Positions 8,908-18,884 are shown, numbered from the stretch's first letter. The stretch: DNA of 64,000 nucleotides from Oscillospiraceae bacterium (GCA_015064255.1 SVSP01000011.1:1-64000); one strand, 5' to 3'. A program made the numbers and translations. Notes: generated by a model from the letters alone, not told the origin.

Positions 8908-10938
8908 ATGAAGTATAATAGTTCAGAAAGCAGAAAAGACTATTTTCCGCCGGTTATTTCCAACGGTAATATATCCTTTGCACCCGATGCAGAGGGAATG
9001 ATAGGGTACACTTTTTCTGATTACAGAAACAAAGGCGTATCTGCTTTTGACGGAATAGTTGTTCGTTCTGCCAGAAGAACGGGAATATGTAATGGGATGC
9101 AAGCAAGGCTGTTTCCGTTTGGTAAATTTTCGTTTTACGAAGGCTCTCCGCTTGATACTTGGGAGCAGGAGCTTTGTGTTGAAGACGGATGCTTTAATAG
9201 TGATTGCCACTATAATGATGGTGTTAAGATATATTCACAAGGATTTATACATCCGGAGCTTAACATATATGCACTTAAAAAGACATTTGCAGGTATGAAA
9301 ACGGGTGATAGCAAAACATTTTCATACGAGGTAACTCTTTGTGGGTATGATCATAAGATTTCCGAATATATTAATATTCTATACATAAAAACCGAAGATA
9401 ATGTTTGCCGCATAGGCTTTAAAATGTTTGGTATAAACGTATTTGTCGGTGAAATAAACGTATTTGTCGACAAAGAATTCAAGGCAGAACCTATCGAGAA
9501 TGGTTTTAGAATCATATTTACTGCAAGTAATAATGAGTCTGTTTCTTTTTTCTATTATCTTGAAGACAATATGGGAGAAACTGATTTTTCGGATGCACTT
9601 AATAATTATAAAGCCTATATTGATAAGCTGGGTTTTGAAGGGCTTTTGCAAGAATGTAGATCTCATTTCAAGGATTTTTATGCCTTGGGTTACGTTAAAA
9701 CTTCTGATGAAAGACTAAACAGTATATATAAAGTTGCGCTTTACAGTATAAAGAGCAGTACAAGTAAATCTATAGCCGTCGGATTTAATAACGGTGCGTG
9801 GGACGGCAGATATTTTGCATTTGATGAATATATCTCGTTCTTAGGACTTTGCGGCGCTAATAGATTACAACTTGCCAAGCGTGTACCTACTTATAGACTT
9901 AACAGTCTCGGTACTGCAATAAGAAGGGCAAGTGACAGCCATAGAAATGCCTATACCGAAGATATGGCGCGATACAATTGGGAATCCGGAGAAACAGATA
10001 ATATGGAGCTTGCTCCGTCCGGATATTGGCTTGAACATATTTTTCATATGCCGCTCATAGGTATCGGTGCACTTGAATATTATGAATATTCTCAGGATAA
10101 AGAATTTTTAAGTGACTGTTACAGGATGATTCGCGCTTGTTCAAAATTTATGACAAAGCATATGATATATAAAGACGGTGATAAGCTTTATGTGGGTAAA
10201 TGCACCGATCTCGAACGACTTGGTTCGTCTGTAGAAAGAGCTTTTATGACTACCTGCGGCGTAATAAGACTACTGAAGTCTTGCTCGAAAGTGGCAAATA
10301 TGCTTGAAACAGATAAAGAATATGCCGATGAATGCGAAGAAGTAGCTGCAAAGCTATATGAAAGTTTACCTTACGAAGGTAATATGTACGTTCCGCATCC
10401 CGAATGCAAACAGAAAAGTATCGGAGTGTTTGCGTGCAAATTTCCGTTTGATGTTCTTGATGATGGAGATGAAAAAATGCTGAATGCATGGGAAGATTTT
10501 GAAATAAACGGAGCGGCTTTCGGAAATATGTATCCGAGTGGAAAAGGTATTTCTCCGTGGTACGCTTCGTGGAAGGCTTTGGCATATGCAAGATCTGTGC
10601 TGAAAGATAAGGCGTATCTGTCGCTCAAGCAGGCGTGTGATTCTGTCGGTGCATTTGACGAGCTGTTTGAAATACACGAAACAAACATTCTACTTCGTCC
10701 GTGGTTTACGACTGCAGCGGGCACATTTGTTTCGGCAGTAAATGAACTGCTTTTGCAAAGTGACGGAAAAATTATAAGAATTTTACCTGCATTCCCTCAT
10801 TCGCAGGAGGTTTCCTTTAAACTTGCCGCAAAGGGCGGTGTTACCGTAGAAGCTAAAGTAAAAAACGGTGACCTTGTAGATATTATGGTTATAAGAAATG
10901 GGGAAAATGTAACAGATCAATTTGTTATCGAATTTTAA
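8908..10938 (+). CDS. Six-hairpin (alpha/alpha barrel) glycosidase-like protein
   Basis: A 676-residue protein with an N-terminal beta-sandwich (about 1-250), a helical barrel (about 255-600) and a short C-terminal beta domain, the layout of GH65/GH78/GH95-type enzymes. Candidate acidic active-site segments are WDGRYFAFDEYI and NWESGETDN. The ILPAFP and AKGGVTVEAKV stretches near the C terminus match the tail of GH78/GH95 relatives. No signal peptide, so it likely acts on imported oligosaccharides. Family assignment is by pattern only; the substrate is unknown. AraC regulator divergent upstream. Confidence 0.7.
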   Translation: MKYNSSESRKDYFPPVISNGNISFAPDAEGMIGYTFSDYRNKGVSAFDGIVVRSARRTGICNGMQARLFPFGKFSFYEGSPLDTWEQELCVEDGCFNSDCHYNDGVKIYSQGFIHPELNIYALKKTFAGMKTGDSKTFSYEVTLCGYDHKISEYINILYIKTEDNVCRIGFKMFGINVFVGEINVFVDKEFKAEPIENGFRIIFTASNNESVSFFYYLEDNMGETDFSDALNNYKAYIDKLGFEGLLQECRSHFKDFYALGYVKTSDERLNSIYKVALYSIKSSTSKSIAVGFNNGAWDGRYFAFDEYISFLGLCGANRLQLAKRVPTYRLNSLGTAIRRASDSHRNAYTEDMARYNWESGETDNMELAPSGYWLEHIFHMPLIGIGALEYYEYSQDKEFLSDCYRMIRACSKFMTKHMIYKDGDKLYVGKCTDLERLGSSVERAFMTTCGVIRLLKSCSKVANMLETDKEYADECEEVAAKLYESLPYEGNMYVPHPECKQKSIGVFACKFPFDVLDDGDEKMLNAWEDFEINGAAFGNMYPSGKGISPWYASWKALAYARSVLKDKAYLSLKQACDSVGAFDELFEIHETNILLRPWFTTAAGTFVSAVNELLLQSDGKIIRILPAFPHSQEVSFKLAAKGGVTVEAKVKNGDLVDIMVIRNGENVTDQFVIEF

Positions 10939-10971
10939 ATTATAACTCTTTAAACGATTGTTTGACTAAAT

Positions 10972-11024
10972 AAAGGCAATATCATTTCCGATACCTAAAT
11001 CGGATTGATATTGCCTTTGTTTTT
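10972..11024 (+). terminator. Terminator after the glycosidase-like gene
   Basis: A 13-bp stem, 10972-10984 with 11006-11018, encloses a second stem and is followed by GTTTTT. It may act in both directions, since the dgoD gene converges on it. Confidence 0.88.
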
Positions 11025-11056
11025 GCTGTTAAACAATACGCATAGAATATGTTGTC

Positions 11057-12205
11057 TTACCACTCCGCAACGCTTCCGTCAACGTGATGCCAAACGGGAT
11101 TTTTCCAGTTGTGCGGAGTTTTGTTTTCTTCGATTACAAGCTCGCGGTTCACCTCTACGCCGATACCGGGGATCTTCGGCAGTTCAACGTAACCGTCGGT
11201 GAATTTGAAGTCTTCTTTGTTGTGTACATAGTCGAGAACGCTCTTGCCTACGTTGTAATGAATTCCGATGCTCTGCTCCTGAATTACGGCGTTGTAGCTT
11301 GTGGCGTCAACGCACAGACAAGCGGCAAGAGCGATAGGACCGAGAGGACAGTGCGGAGCTACGGCTATATCGTAAGCTTCTGCCATAGATGCGATCTTCT
11401 TTACCTCGGTTATACCGCCTGCGTGTGAAAGGTCGGGCTGGATTATGTCAACTCCGCCTGCGTGGAAAAGGCGCTTGAAATCGTATTTTGAGAAAAGACG
11501 CTCGCCCGTCGCGATAGGGATGTTGCAAGAAGCCGCGATCTCGGCAAATACCTCCATACTTTCGCAGAGAACGGGCTCTTCTATGAACATAGGGTCAAAT
11601 TCTTCAAGCTTTTTCGCGAGGACCTTTGCCATAGGCTTGTGAACTCTTCCGTGAAAATCTATTGCGATACCGAAATGCTTTCCGCAGCTTTCGCGGATAG
11701 CGGCTACTCTTTCAAGCACGGCGTCGATTTTGTCGTACGAATCGATCATCTGAAGCTCTTCGGTGGCATTCATTTTTATAGCTGTAAATCCGGCATCCAT
11801 TTTTTCCTTTGCGGCTTTTCCGACGTCAGATGGACGGTCGCCGCCTATCCAGGAATAAACCTTTACCTTGTCACGGCATTTTCCGCCCATAAGCTGCCAG
11901 ATGGGAGCACCGAAATACTTTCCCTTAATATCCCAAAGTGCTTGGTCTATGCCCGATATCGCACTCATCATAACACCGCCTCCGCGGTAAAATCCCGCAC
12001 GGTAGATAGTGGACCAAATGCCTTCTATGTCAGAAGGATCGTTTCCGATGAGATAATCCTTCATCTCGTTTACACAGGCAAGTACGGCTGCCGCGTGACC
12101 TTCAAGTACGGCTTCGCCCCATCCGACGAGACCGGAATCTGTTTCTATTTCGACAAAGCCCCAACGCGGACGCACGAAATAGGTATTGACGTTTGTTATT
12201 TTCAT
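11057..12205 (-). CDS. dgoD: D-galactonate dehydratase
   Basis: Enolase-superfamily enzyme turning D-galactonate into 2-keto-3-deoxy-galactonate. 382 residues, the same length as E. coli DgoD. The metal ligands Asp183, Glu209 and Glu235 and the catalytic His185 and His285 fall at the same positions, and the C-terminal SVAEW matches. The block IQPDLSHAGGITE is also diagnostic. No KDGal kinase or aldolase gene is nearby, so the pathway must be completed elsewhere. Divergent from the zinc dehydrogenase at 12399. Confidence 0.92.
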   Translation of the reverse strand: MKITNVNTYFVRPRWGFVEIETDSGLVGWGEAVLEGHAAAVLACVNEMKDYLIGNDPSDIEGIWSTIYRAGFYRGGGVMMSAISGIDQALWDIKGKYFGAPIWQLMGGKCRDKVKVYSWIGGDRPSDVGKAAKEKMDAGFTAIKMNATEELQMIDSYDKIDAVLERVAAIRESCGKHFGIAIDFHGRVHKPMAKVLAKKLEEFDPMFIEEPVLCESMEVFAEIAASCNIPIATGERLFSKYDFKRLFHAGGVDIIQPDLSHAGGITEVKKIASMAEAYDIAVAPHCPLGPIALAACLCVDATSYNAVIQEQSIGIHYNVGKSVLDYVHNKEDFKFTDGYVELPKIPGIGVEVNRELVIEENKTPHNWKNPVWHHVDGSVAEW

Positions 12206-12398
12206 ATTGATACCCTCTCTTTTTTATATTCGGAAATCTTATAAAAGAATTATAACAGTAAAAAAAGTGTGTGTCAAGGCTTTTTGTTTAAATACCGCCA
12301 TTTGTTACTATTTTGAAAATTGTTTTAGTTTTCTATTGAAATTTGCCGTTATAAAATATATAGTTAAAATATACAAAGCACCATAAAGGAGATAAGTT

Positions 12399-13424
12399 AT
12401 GAAAGCAGCTGTGTTTTTTGGCGAAAACGATTTGAAAGTGACTGAAATTGAGAAACCGACACCCAAAGCGGATGAAGTTCTTATAAAGGTTATGGCTTGC
12501 GGCGTTTGCGGAACCGACGTACATATCTTTTGCGGCGACGAGGGATGCTTCCCGACACCTTCGGGTACTGTTCTAGGTCACGAATTTGCGGGCATAGTTG
12601 AGGCGGTAGGCGAAAATGTAAAGAGAATAAAGGCAGGCGACAGAGTTTGCGTTGATCCTAATCAGCTTTGCGGAGAATGTTATTACTGCAGAAGCGGAAT
12701 AGGACATTTTTGCGAAGAAATGAGAGGCATAGGAACGGGAGTTCACGGCGGATTTGCACAGTACTGTGCCGTACCGCAGTCACAGGTGTATAAAATTGCG
12801 GATACAACGACTTATGAAGAGGCTGCTATGACAGAGCCTGTTGCCTGCTGTGTCCACGGTATAGATATGTGTAATATTTCCTGCGGTGACACCGTGGCTG
12901 TCATCGGAGGCGGTATGATAGGAATGATAATGCTTCAGCTTGCAAAAATATCGGGCGCGGGAAAGCTTATAATGATAGAGCCTGTTGCCGAGAAGAGAGA
13001 TATTGCAAAGAAGCTCGGAGCAGACCTCTGTATTGACCCGTTTGGCGAAAACGTAAGGGAAACTCTTGCGAAAAATAATATCGAGCGTATTTCCTGCGTA
13101 ATCGAGTGTGTGGGCAGAACGAATACTATGGAGCAGGCAATAGATATCGCGGGCAAAAACTCGGTCGTAATGATGTTCGGACTTACTGCACCCAACGACA
13201 CTATAACGGTGAAGCCTTTTGAAATATTCAAAAAAGAAATCGTTCTTAAAGCGTCGTTTATAAATCCTTATACTCAGAGCCGCGCACTTGAGCTTATTGA
13301 TAATAAAAAGATCGACGTAAGCTCAATAGTATATTCTTACGAAAGCCTTGAAAAGCTTCCCGAAATACTTTCGGATGCAAAGCTTCGTGCAAAAGGTAAA
13401 TTCATTATAAAGCCGCAAGTATAG
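12399..13424 (+). CDS. Zinc-dependent medium-chain dehydrogenase
   Basis: A 341-residue MDR alcohol/polyol dehydrogenase of the sorbitol or threonine dehydrogenase type. Catalytic zinc residues Cys37, His61 and Glu62 (GHEFAG); structural zinc cysteines 91, 94, 97 and 105; nucleotide-binding GGGMIGM near 167 followed by an acidic residue (IEP), suggesting NAD. Next to dgoD, it may oxidise a sugar or sugar alcohol on the way to an aldonate; that is inference. AAGGAG precedes the ATG. Confidence 0.88.
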   Translation: MKAAVFFGENDLKVTEIEKPTPKADEVLIKVMACGVCGTDVHIFCGDEGCFPTPSGTVLGHEFAGIVEAVGENVKRIKAGDRVCVDPNQLCGECYYCRSGIGHFCEEMRGIGTGVHGGFAQYCAVPQSQVYKIADTTTYEEAAMTEPVACCVHGIDMCNISCGDTVAVIGGGMIGMIMLQLAKISGAGKLIMIEPVAEKRDIAKKLGADLCIDPFGENVRETLAKNNIERISCVIECVGRTNTMEQAIDIAGKNSVVMMFGLTAPNDTITVKPFEIFKKEIVLKASFINPYTQSRALELIDNKKIDVSSIVYSYESLEKLPEILSDAKLRAKGKFIIKPQV

Positions 13425-13448
13425 AGTAGAATCTAAGGTGAAAAGATT

Positions 13449-13937
13449 ATGAAGTTTAACGTTAAACCCAAGAATGTGTTTTTTGGACTGCTTGTCATTC
13501 TTATTGCGGGAGCTGCGGTTTGGTGGATGCTTAATAACAGTATAGACCATATAGAAGATACCAACGGCGGCGACGATTATTCGCTTTGTACGATAAGTGA
13601 CGAAAATATTATAAACCGTGATATAGGTTCTAAAGGACTTACAGAGTCTTATGACAGCATAAGCGGCACGACCACGTATTCATCGAAAAAATATACGGGA
13701 GTAGACGAGATATACGGTATAAATATCTCGGCCACGAGATTTGAAATTACGGTACATCACGCACAGGTAGACAGCGGTAACTTTAAGATAGTTCTCCTTG
13801 TCGATGACGAAATAGTTCATACGTTTAATCTGAACGAACTTACACAAACGTACGTTATGGAAAACGTTTCGGGCTATGTTTCCCTGAGAATAGCAGGCGA
13901 AAGTGCGGAATTTATGTTTGATTATTATGTAGAATGA
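13449..13937 (+). CDS. Hypothetical protein with N-terminal membrane anchor
   Basis: 162 residues, not recognised. One transmembrane helix at about 10-30 (FFGLLVILIAGAAVWWM), then a beta-rich extracytoplasmic domain with many Thr, Ser and Asp residues. It starts 24 bases after the dehydrogenase and shares its operon, ending at a clear terminator. Confidence 0.75.
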   Translation: MKFNVKPKNVFFGLLVILIAGAAVWWMLNNSIDHIEDTNGGDDYSLCTISDENIINRDIGSKGLTESYDSISGTTTYSSKKYTGVDEIYGINISATRFEITVHHAQVDSGNFKIVLLVDDEIVHTFNLNELTQTYVMENVSGYVSLRIAGESAEFMFDYYVE

Positions 13938-13939
13938 AT

Positions 13940-13974
13940 AAAAGCGTAATGCGTTTACGTATTACGCTTTTTGC
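13940..13974 (+). terminator. Terminator after the 13449 hypothetical gene
   Basis: A 14-bp stem (13940-13953 with 13958-13971), loop of four, then a T-rich tail. Confidence 0.9.
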
Positions 13975-14062
13975 TTTGTAGTAGTTCGCAAAAATGGAGT
14001 AGAAATTTTTCCGTATATTTGGTATAATAAAATAAAAGTATTATTCGGACAAGGAGAAGAAT

Positions 14063-16666
14063 ATGTACGAGGTGCTGAAGTATATTCATGAAAATATAAA
14101 AGAAAATATGACACTTTCAGAAATATCCGAAAAATTCGGATATTCGAAGTGGTATTTCTGCACCAAATTTCGTGAATATACGGGAAGATCCTTCGTTAAG
14201 TATATAAGATATTTTCGCTTACACCTTGCCGCGGCAGATTTGCTTTGCGGATGTAAGGTGTCGGACGTTGCGTTTGAATACGGATACGAAAGCGTTGGAG
14301 GCTTCAATAAAGCTTTCTTGGCTGAATTTGGATGCTATCCTTCGGAATACAAGAAAAATACTAAGGAAGCACTGATTTATTACGAAAGGAAAAGACATAC
14401 TATGTTTCAACTTAGCGACAGATGCGAGGCTTTGAAAAAGTGCGCGATGACAAGAAATGATTTCGAAGATTTTTACTGCGTGCAAAGGATAGTTTATACG
14501 TCTATAGGACAGAGCGAGGCGGCAAAAGAAAGTCTTACAAATGATGAAATACTCGCGGGCGGTATAGCACGTACGCTTGACAGTTTTACGCCGGTAATAC
14601 AGCCCGATGAGCTGATAGTCGGCTTTAACTACGCAAATTCAAAATATCCCGAGCGTCTTATTCCGAAAAATGACGAAAAGGGGCTCGAAATTATGCGTAT
14701 GAACAGAATTTCCGAGGCAGATATTGAAACTTTTTTCAGCGTGAGATATCCTTCTCTCGCCCGTGTTCCCATCAGGCAGACCGAGGCTGAGATAAATTCG
14801 AAAAAAGAATGGGCAGCTATGGGACGCTGTCAGGATAATAATCATTCTGTAATTGCTTATGAAAAGGTTTTGCGACTCGGCTTTAAAGGACTTTATGCAG
14901 AAATAGAAGCGTTTGAGAAGAAAAACGGTAAAAATAAGCTATATAACGCGACGAAGAGAATATGTCTTTCTGCAATGAAAATGGGAAAGAAATATGCCGC
15001 CGAGGCAAGGCGTCTTAAAGAAATAAAGGACGAGAGATATTCCGAAGCCGACCTTGACAGAATAATTTCCGTTTGTGAAAGAGTCCCCGAAAATTCCGCT
15101 ACTACTTTCCACGAGGCTGTTCAGGCACTCTGGTTTGCACACATAATAAATACGTGGGAAGACAATATAAACGCAAACTCTCTCGGAAGACTCGACCAGA
15201 TACTCTATCCGTATTATAAAAGCGATGTGGAAAGCGGAAAAGTAAGCAAGGAAGAAATCTTTGAGCTTATATGCTGCCTTTGGATAAAACTTTATCTGGG
15301 TTATGACGTTCAGCAGTCTTGTGTGGGCGGAACTTCTCCCGACGGTAAATGTCAGGTGAACGAGCTTTCATATATGATGCTTGATGCGACTGAACAGCTT
15401 GATTTTATCAGATGTCTTTCGGTAAGATATTCGCAAAACAGTGATAAAAATTTTGTTAAACGCGCACTTGAGGTCGTAGGACACGTTCAGAAGGGGGTTC
15501 CATTCTTCTTTAACGATGACGTTATGATACCGGCACTTGAGTCAAAGGGTATATCTCACGAGGACGCCTGTGACTATACGCAGATAGGATGCGTTGAAAC
15601 TGTTATTCCGGGTAAATCAAATCCGCACGCCGTAACAGGAGAAACCAATCTGCTAAAAGCGCTTGAATACGTTTTCTGTAACGGATACAGTATGATGTAT
15701 CCCGAAATGAAAAATGGATACGCAACGGGAGAACTGTCCGATTTCGATACCTTTGAAAAATTCTATGATGCGGTTTTAAGACAGATTTACGAAATTCTTG
15801 ATCTTACCTGTGAAACGGTAAAAAGACACAGAGAATTTTCGGTCAATAATTCTCCTCGCCCATACAAATCACTTCTTACAGAGGGTTGTCTTGAAAGCGG
15901 AAGAGATTTTAACGATGCGGGTGCAGTTTACGATTACTATCAGATAATGCTCGGCGGAGTACCGAATCTTGCCGATTCTCTTGAGGTAATACGAAAATTC
16001 GTGTACGTTGACCGCAAATACACACTCGAGGAAATTAAGAATATCCTTGAAAACGATTTCCCCGATGAAAGCGTGCGTCAGGAATTTATAAACAAAGCGG
16101 CAAAATTCGGAAACGATATAGACAGCGTTGATTCGCTTGCTGTCGATATAGTTGATCGCTCGTGCGACTATCTCGATGAGCTTTCGGATAAATACTGCCT
16201 TTCCTTCCACGCACAGCCGTTTACATTCCTTTGGATGATAGACCACGGAAGAGAAAGCGCGGCATCCCCCGACGGAAGACGCAAGGGAGAAATTATTGCT
16301 TACAGCTGTTCACCTATGCAGGGACGTGACTTTAACGGTCTTACGGCGCTTCTCAATTCTATTGCAAAATTCCCGACAAAAAGAACTCCGGGTACTACTT
16401 CTGCAATAGTTGAAATAGATCCGAAGCTGTTTACCGACCGTAATATTTCGCTTCTTACAGACCTTCTTCTCGCAGCAAGCATAAAGGGGCTCAGCAATGT
16501 TCAGTTTAATACAATTGATGCAGATACTTTGATCGATGCAAAAAAGCATCCCGAAAAGTATAATAATCTCGCGGTTCGTGTTTCCGGATTCAGCCAAAAG
16601 TTTAATGCTATTTCTCCCGAAATACAAGATCATATTATTGCAAGGACGAAGCACTCATGTCTGTAA
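14063..16666 (+). CDS. AraC-type DNA-binding domain fused to a glycyl radical enzyme
   Basis: 867 residues. Residues 1-113 are a MarA-like AraC DNA-binding domain with two helix-turn-helix motifs (SEISEKFGYSKWYFCTKF; VSDVAFEYGYESVGGFNKAF). From Met114 a complete PFL-like glycyl radical enzyme begins: active-site Cys510 and Glu512 in GCVE, and radical Gly842 in RVSGF. GCVE is the pattern of dehydratase and lyase members such as glycerol or hydroxyproline dehydratase; the substrate is not known. ATG 14063 has AAGGAG 6 bases upstream. An internal in-frame ATG at 14402 has its own AAAGGA at 14385-14390, so free enzyme could also be made. The activase gene overlaps the 3' end. Confidence 0.88.
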   Translation: MYEVLKYIHENIKENMTLSEISEKFGYSKWYFCTKFREYTGRSFVKYIRYFRLHLAAADLLCGCKVSDVAFEYGYESVGGFNKAFLAEFGCYPSEYKKNTKEALIYYERKRHTMFQLSDRCEALKKCAMTRNDFEDFYCVQRIVYTSIGQSEAAKESLTNDEILAGGIARTLDSFTPVIQPDELIVGFNYANSKYPERLIPKNDEKGLEIMRMNRISEADIETFFSVRYPSLARVPIRQTEAEINSKKEWAAMGRCQDNNHSVIAYEKVLRLGFKGLYAEIEAFEKKNGKNKLYNATKRICLSAMKMGKKYAAEARRLKEIKDERYSEADLDRIISVCERVPENSATTFHEAVQALWFAHIINTWEDNINANSLGRLDQILYPYYKSDVESGKVSKEEIFELICCLWIKLYLGYDVQQSCVGGTSPDGKCQVNELSYMMLDATEQLDFIRCLSVRYSQNSDKNFVKRALEVVGHVQKGVPFFFNDDVMIPALESKGISHEDACDYTQIGCVETVIPGKSNPHAVTGETNLLKALEYVFCNGYSMMYPEMKNGYATGELSDFDTFEKFYDAVLRQIYEILDLTCETVKRHREFSVNNSPRPYKSLLTEGCLESGRDFNDAGAVYDYYQIMLGGVPNLADSLEVIRKFVYVDRKYTLEEIKNILENDFPDESVRQEFINKAAKFGNDIDSVDSLAVDIVDRSCDYLDELSDKYCLSFHAQPFTFLWMIDHGRESAASPDGRRKGEIIAYSCSPMQGRDFNGLTALLNSIAKFPTKRTPGTTSAIVEIDPKLFTDRNISLLTDLLLAASIKGLSNVQFNTIDADTLIDAKKHPEKYNNLAVRVSGFSQKFNAISPEIQDHIIARTKHSCL

Positions 16667-17562
16667 AAGCTACCGTAACAAATATTTCAAGATGCTCTAT
16701 GCACGACGGACCGGGAATAAGGACGGTTGTATATCTCAAAGGCTGCGGACTCAGATGTAAATGGTGCCATAATCCCGAAACCTTTGAAAAATCTCCTCAG
16801 ATAGCCTATATTCCCGACAAATGTATAAAATGCGGAAGGTGTATAGAAATATGCCCGTTGTGTCACGTAATTGACGGAGACAGTATGGCGTTTCTGCGCG
16901 ATAAATGTACTTCATGCGGTAAATGCGCATTGCTGTGTCCGACAAAAGCGTTGACACTTATCGGAGAAGAAAAAAGCTCTGACGATATTTTTGAGGAGAT
17001 AAAGAAGGACTCGGAATACTATAAAATGTCGGGCGGAGGTGTTACTTTTTCGGGCGGAGAATGTCTGCTTTATCCGGATTTTGTTGCAGAGGTCGCTGAT
17101 AAATGCAAAAAAGCGGGCTTTTCTGCGGCGGTCGAAAGCGCACTCTTCGTTAAGTGGGAGAATGTCGAAAAGGTTATTCCCTATATAGACCTATTTATGA
17201 CCGACCTGAAAATTGCAGACAGCAAAAAACATTCCGAATATACGGGTCAGCCAAACGATGTGATAGTTGAAAATCTTAAAAAGCTGTCGCAGACGGGGAA
17301 GAAAATTCTCGTGCGAATCCCGATAATACCGAGTGTAAATGACACGCAAGACGATTTCGAGGCTTTTGCAAACGTACTTAATTCTCTTGAAAAATCCAAT
17401 CTCAGCGTGGAGCTTTTAAAATATAATTATCTTGCATCGTCAAAATACGGTATGCTCGGAAAAGAATATATCGCATTTTCGGATAAAAGCCAAAGCGATG
17501 CGGAAATGAAAGCTTTTTGTACTCTTATCAGCGAAAAAACGCGGCTTAATTGTACTTTTTAA
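16657..17562 (+). CDS. Glycyl radical enzyme activase (radical SAM)
   Basis: 301-residue activating enzyme that places the radical on the partner's glycine. Radical SAM cysteines 30, 34 and 37 (CGLRCKWC), two inserted 4Fe-4S ferredoxin motifs (CIKCGRCIEICP and CTSCGKCALLCP), and the SAM-binding SGGE stretch. The two-cluster insert is typical of activases of the glycerol dehydratase/HpdB/CutD type, not of PFL activase. Its ATG overlaps the radical enzyme's 3' end by 10 bases, so the pair is coupled. It is the only activase in the window and may also serve the second radical enzyme. Confidence 0.93.
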   Translation: MSVKATVTNISRCSMHDGPGIRTVVYLKGCGLRCKWCHNPETFEKSPQIAYIPDKCIKCGRCIEICPLCHVIDGDSMAFLRDKCTSCGKCALLCPTKALTLIGEEKSSDDIFEEIKKDSEYYKMSGGGVTFSGGECLLYPDFVAEVADKCKKAGFSAAVESALFVKWENVEKVIPYIDLFMTDLKIADSKKHSEYTGQPNDVIVENLKKLSQTGKKILVRIPIIPSVNDTQDDFEAFANVLNSLEKSNLSVELLKYNYLASSKYGMLGKEYIAFSDKSQSDAEMKAFCTLISEKTRLNCTF

Positions 17563-17579
17563 AATTAACTCAAACTGTA

Positions 17580-17613
17580 AAAGTCTGTCGTAATTTTTAA
17601 CGGCAGGCTTTTT
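17580..17613 (+). terminator. Terminator after the activase
   Basis: A 10-bp stem with three G-T pairs (17582-17591 with 17600-17609) is followed by a T run. Confidence 0.8.
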
Positions 17614-17701
17614 GTCTGAAAATTTTGCTTTCCCTCTTGCTATTTTGACGTAATGAGTTTATAATAAAGAACAGTAATGATCTCAGACCGGGAGATGTAA
17701 A

Positions 17702-18856
17702 ATGTATAAAATGGAAAATAAAGAGTTAGAGCGTATTTTTGATTATTCACTTTCGATGAGAAGACTTCTTCATCAGTATCCCGAGGTTGGATTTGAGCTT
17801 CCGAAGACGGTGTCAGTTATAGAGGAAGAATTAAAAAAGCTCGGAATAGAATACACGAACAAATACGGAAAATGCAGTATAGTTGCCAATATGGGCAAGG
17901 GCGAAAAGACTCTTGCAATAAGAGCCGATATAGATGCACTTCCCATAGAAGAAGCGAACGATATTCCTTATAGATCGAAGCATCGGGGAATGATGCACGC
18001 TTGCGGACACGATTCTCACGCGGCGGTACTACTCGGTGTTGCGAAATATCTTAAAGAGAGAGAAGAAATGCTTCCGTGCAAGGTGCGTCTGATCTTTCAG
18101 CCGAGCGAAGAAGGCGCTGTCAGCGGAGCAAAAATGATGGTAGATAACGGTGTTATGGACGGCGTAGATACCGTACTTTGCACCCACTGCGAAAACGAGC
18201 TTGACGTAGGAAAGGTCGGTATATGCTACGGAGATTATATGGCGGCGTGTATTCCCGCAAAGATACGATTTTTCGGAAAGGCATCTCACGCGGCAATTCC
18301 GGAAGCGGGAATTGATGCAGTTGCGATGGCAGTTGAAGCATATACCCGTATGAAAGAAGCTGTTTCAAACGAAGCAGGAGAAAATAAATATATCTGGAAC
18401 GTGGGACACCTTTCGGGAGGGACAGTTCACAATATTGTTCCCGATCTCTGCGAAATGGATATTTCCTTCCGTTTTTACAATAAAGAATTTGCAAAGCGGG
18501 TTGAAGAAAAGGTAAGAGCAATATGTAACGAAACAGCAGAGCGTTACGGCGGAAAAACAGAGATAAGCTGGGTAATGAGCACGGGCGCTATTCACAACGA
18601 CGAAAAGATCACGGCGGATTTTGAAAAATGCGTAAAGGAAAACGGCATTCCCGTAAAGCTTATGCCGCAGAAGAAGAGCTCCGAGGATTTTGCTTGGTTT
18701 CTTTCAAAAACCAAGGGTATGATATTCCGTTTCGGTACGCGTAACGAAGAAAAAGGATTTACCGCACTCGCTCACAGAAGTGATTTTATGATAGATGAAG
18801 ACGGAATGAAGACTGCGATACTTGCATTCTGCTCGTATATTTTCAGCGTTGAATAA
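17702..18856 (+). CDS. M20 family metallo-amidohydrolase
   Basis: 384 residues, similar to N-acyl-amino-acid amidohydrolases (hippurate hydrolase, N-acetyl-diaminopimelate deacetylase). Metal-site motif HACGHDSHA with Cys101 and His103, Glu136-Glu137 (PSEEG), a His near 161 and a final His in LAHRSDF. It removes an acyl group from an amino acid or small amide; the exact substrate is not shown. It forms a two-gene operon with the aminotransferase 28 bases downstream, which suggests deacylation followed by transamination of one compound. Confidence 0.87.
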   Translation: MYKMENKELERIFDYSLSMRRLLHQYPEVGFELPKTVSVIEEELKKLGIEYTNKYGKCSIVANMGKGEKTLAIRADIDALPIEEANDIPYRSKHRGMMHACGHDSHAAVLLGVAKYLKEREEMLPCKVRLIFQPSEEGAVSGAKMMVDNGVMDGVDTVLCTHCENELDVGKVGICYGDYMAACIPAKIRFFGKASHAAIPEAGIDAVAMAVEAYTRMKEAVSNEAGENKYIWNVGHLSGGTVHNIVPDLCEMDISFRFYNKEFAKRVEEKVRAICNETAERYGGKTEISWVMSTGAIHNDEKITADFEKCVKENGIPVKLMPQKKSSEDFAWFLSKTKGMIFRFGTRNEEKGFTALAHRSDFMIDEDGMKTAILAFCSYIFSVE

Positions 18857-18884
18857 GTACTTAATAAGTAAAAGGAGATATGTT

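Noticed and set aside
14063-14402. Separate AraC gene ending before the radical enzyme
   Set aside because: No stop codon is present in the frame up to the enzyme's Met114, so by sequence it is one open frame; only read checks could restore two genes.
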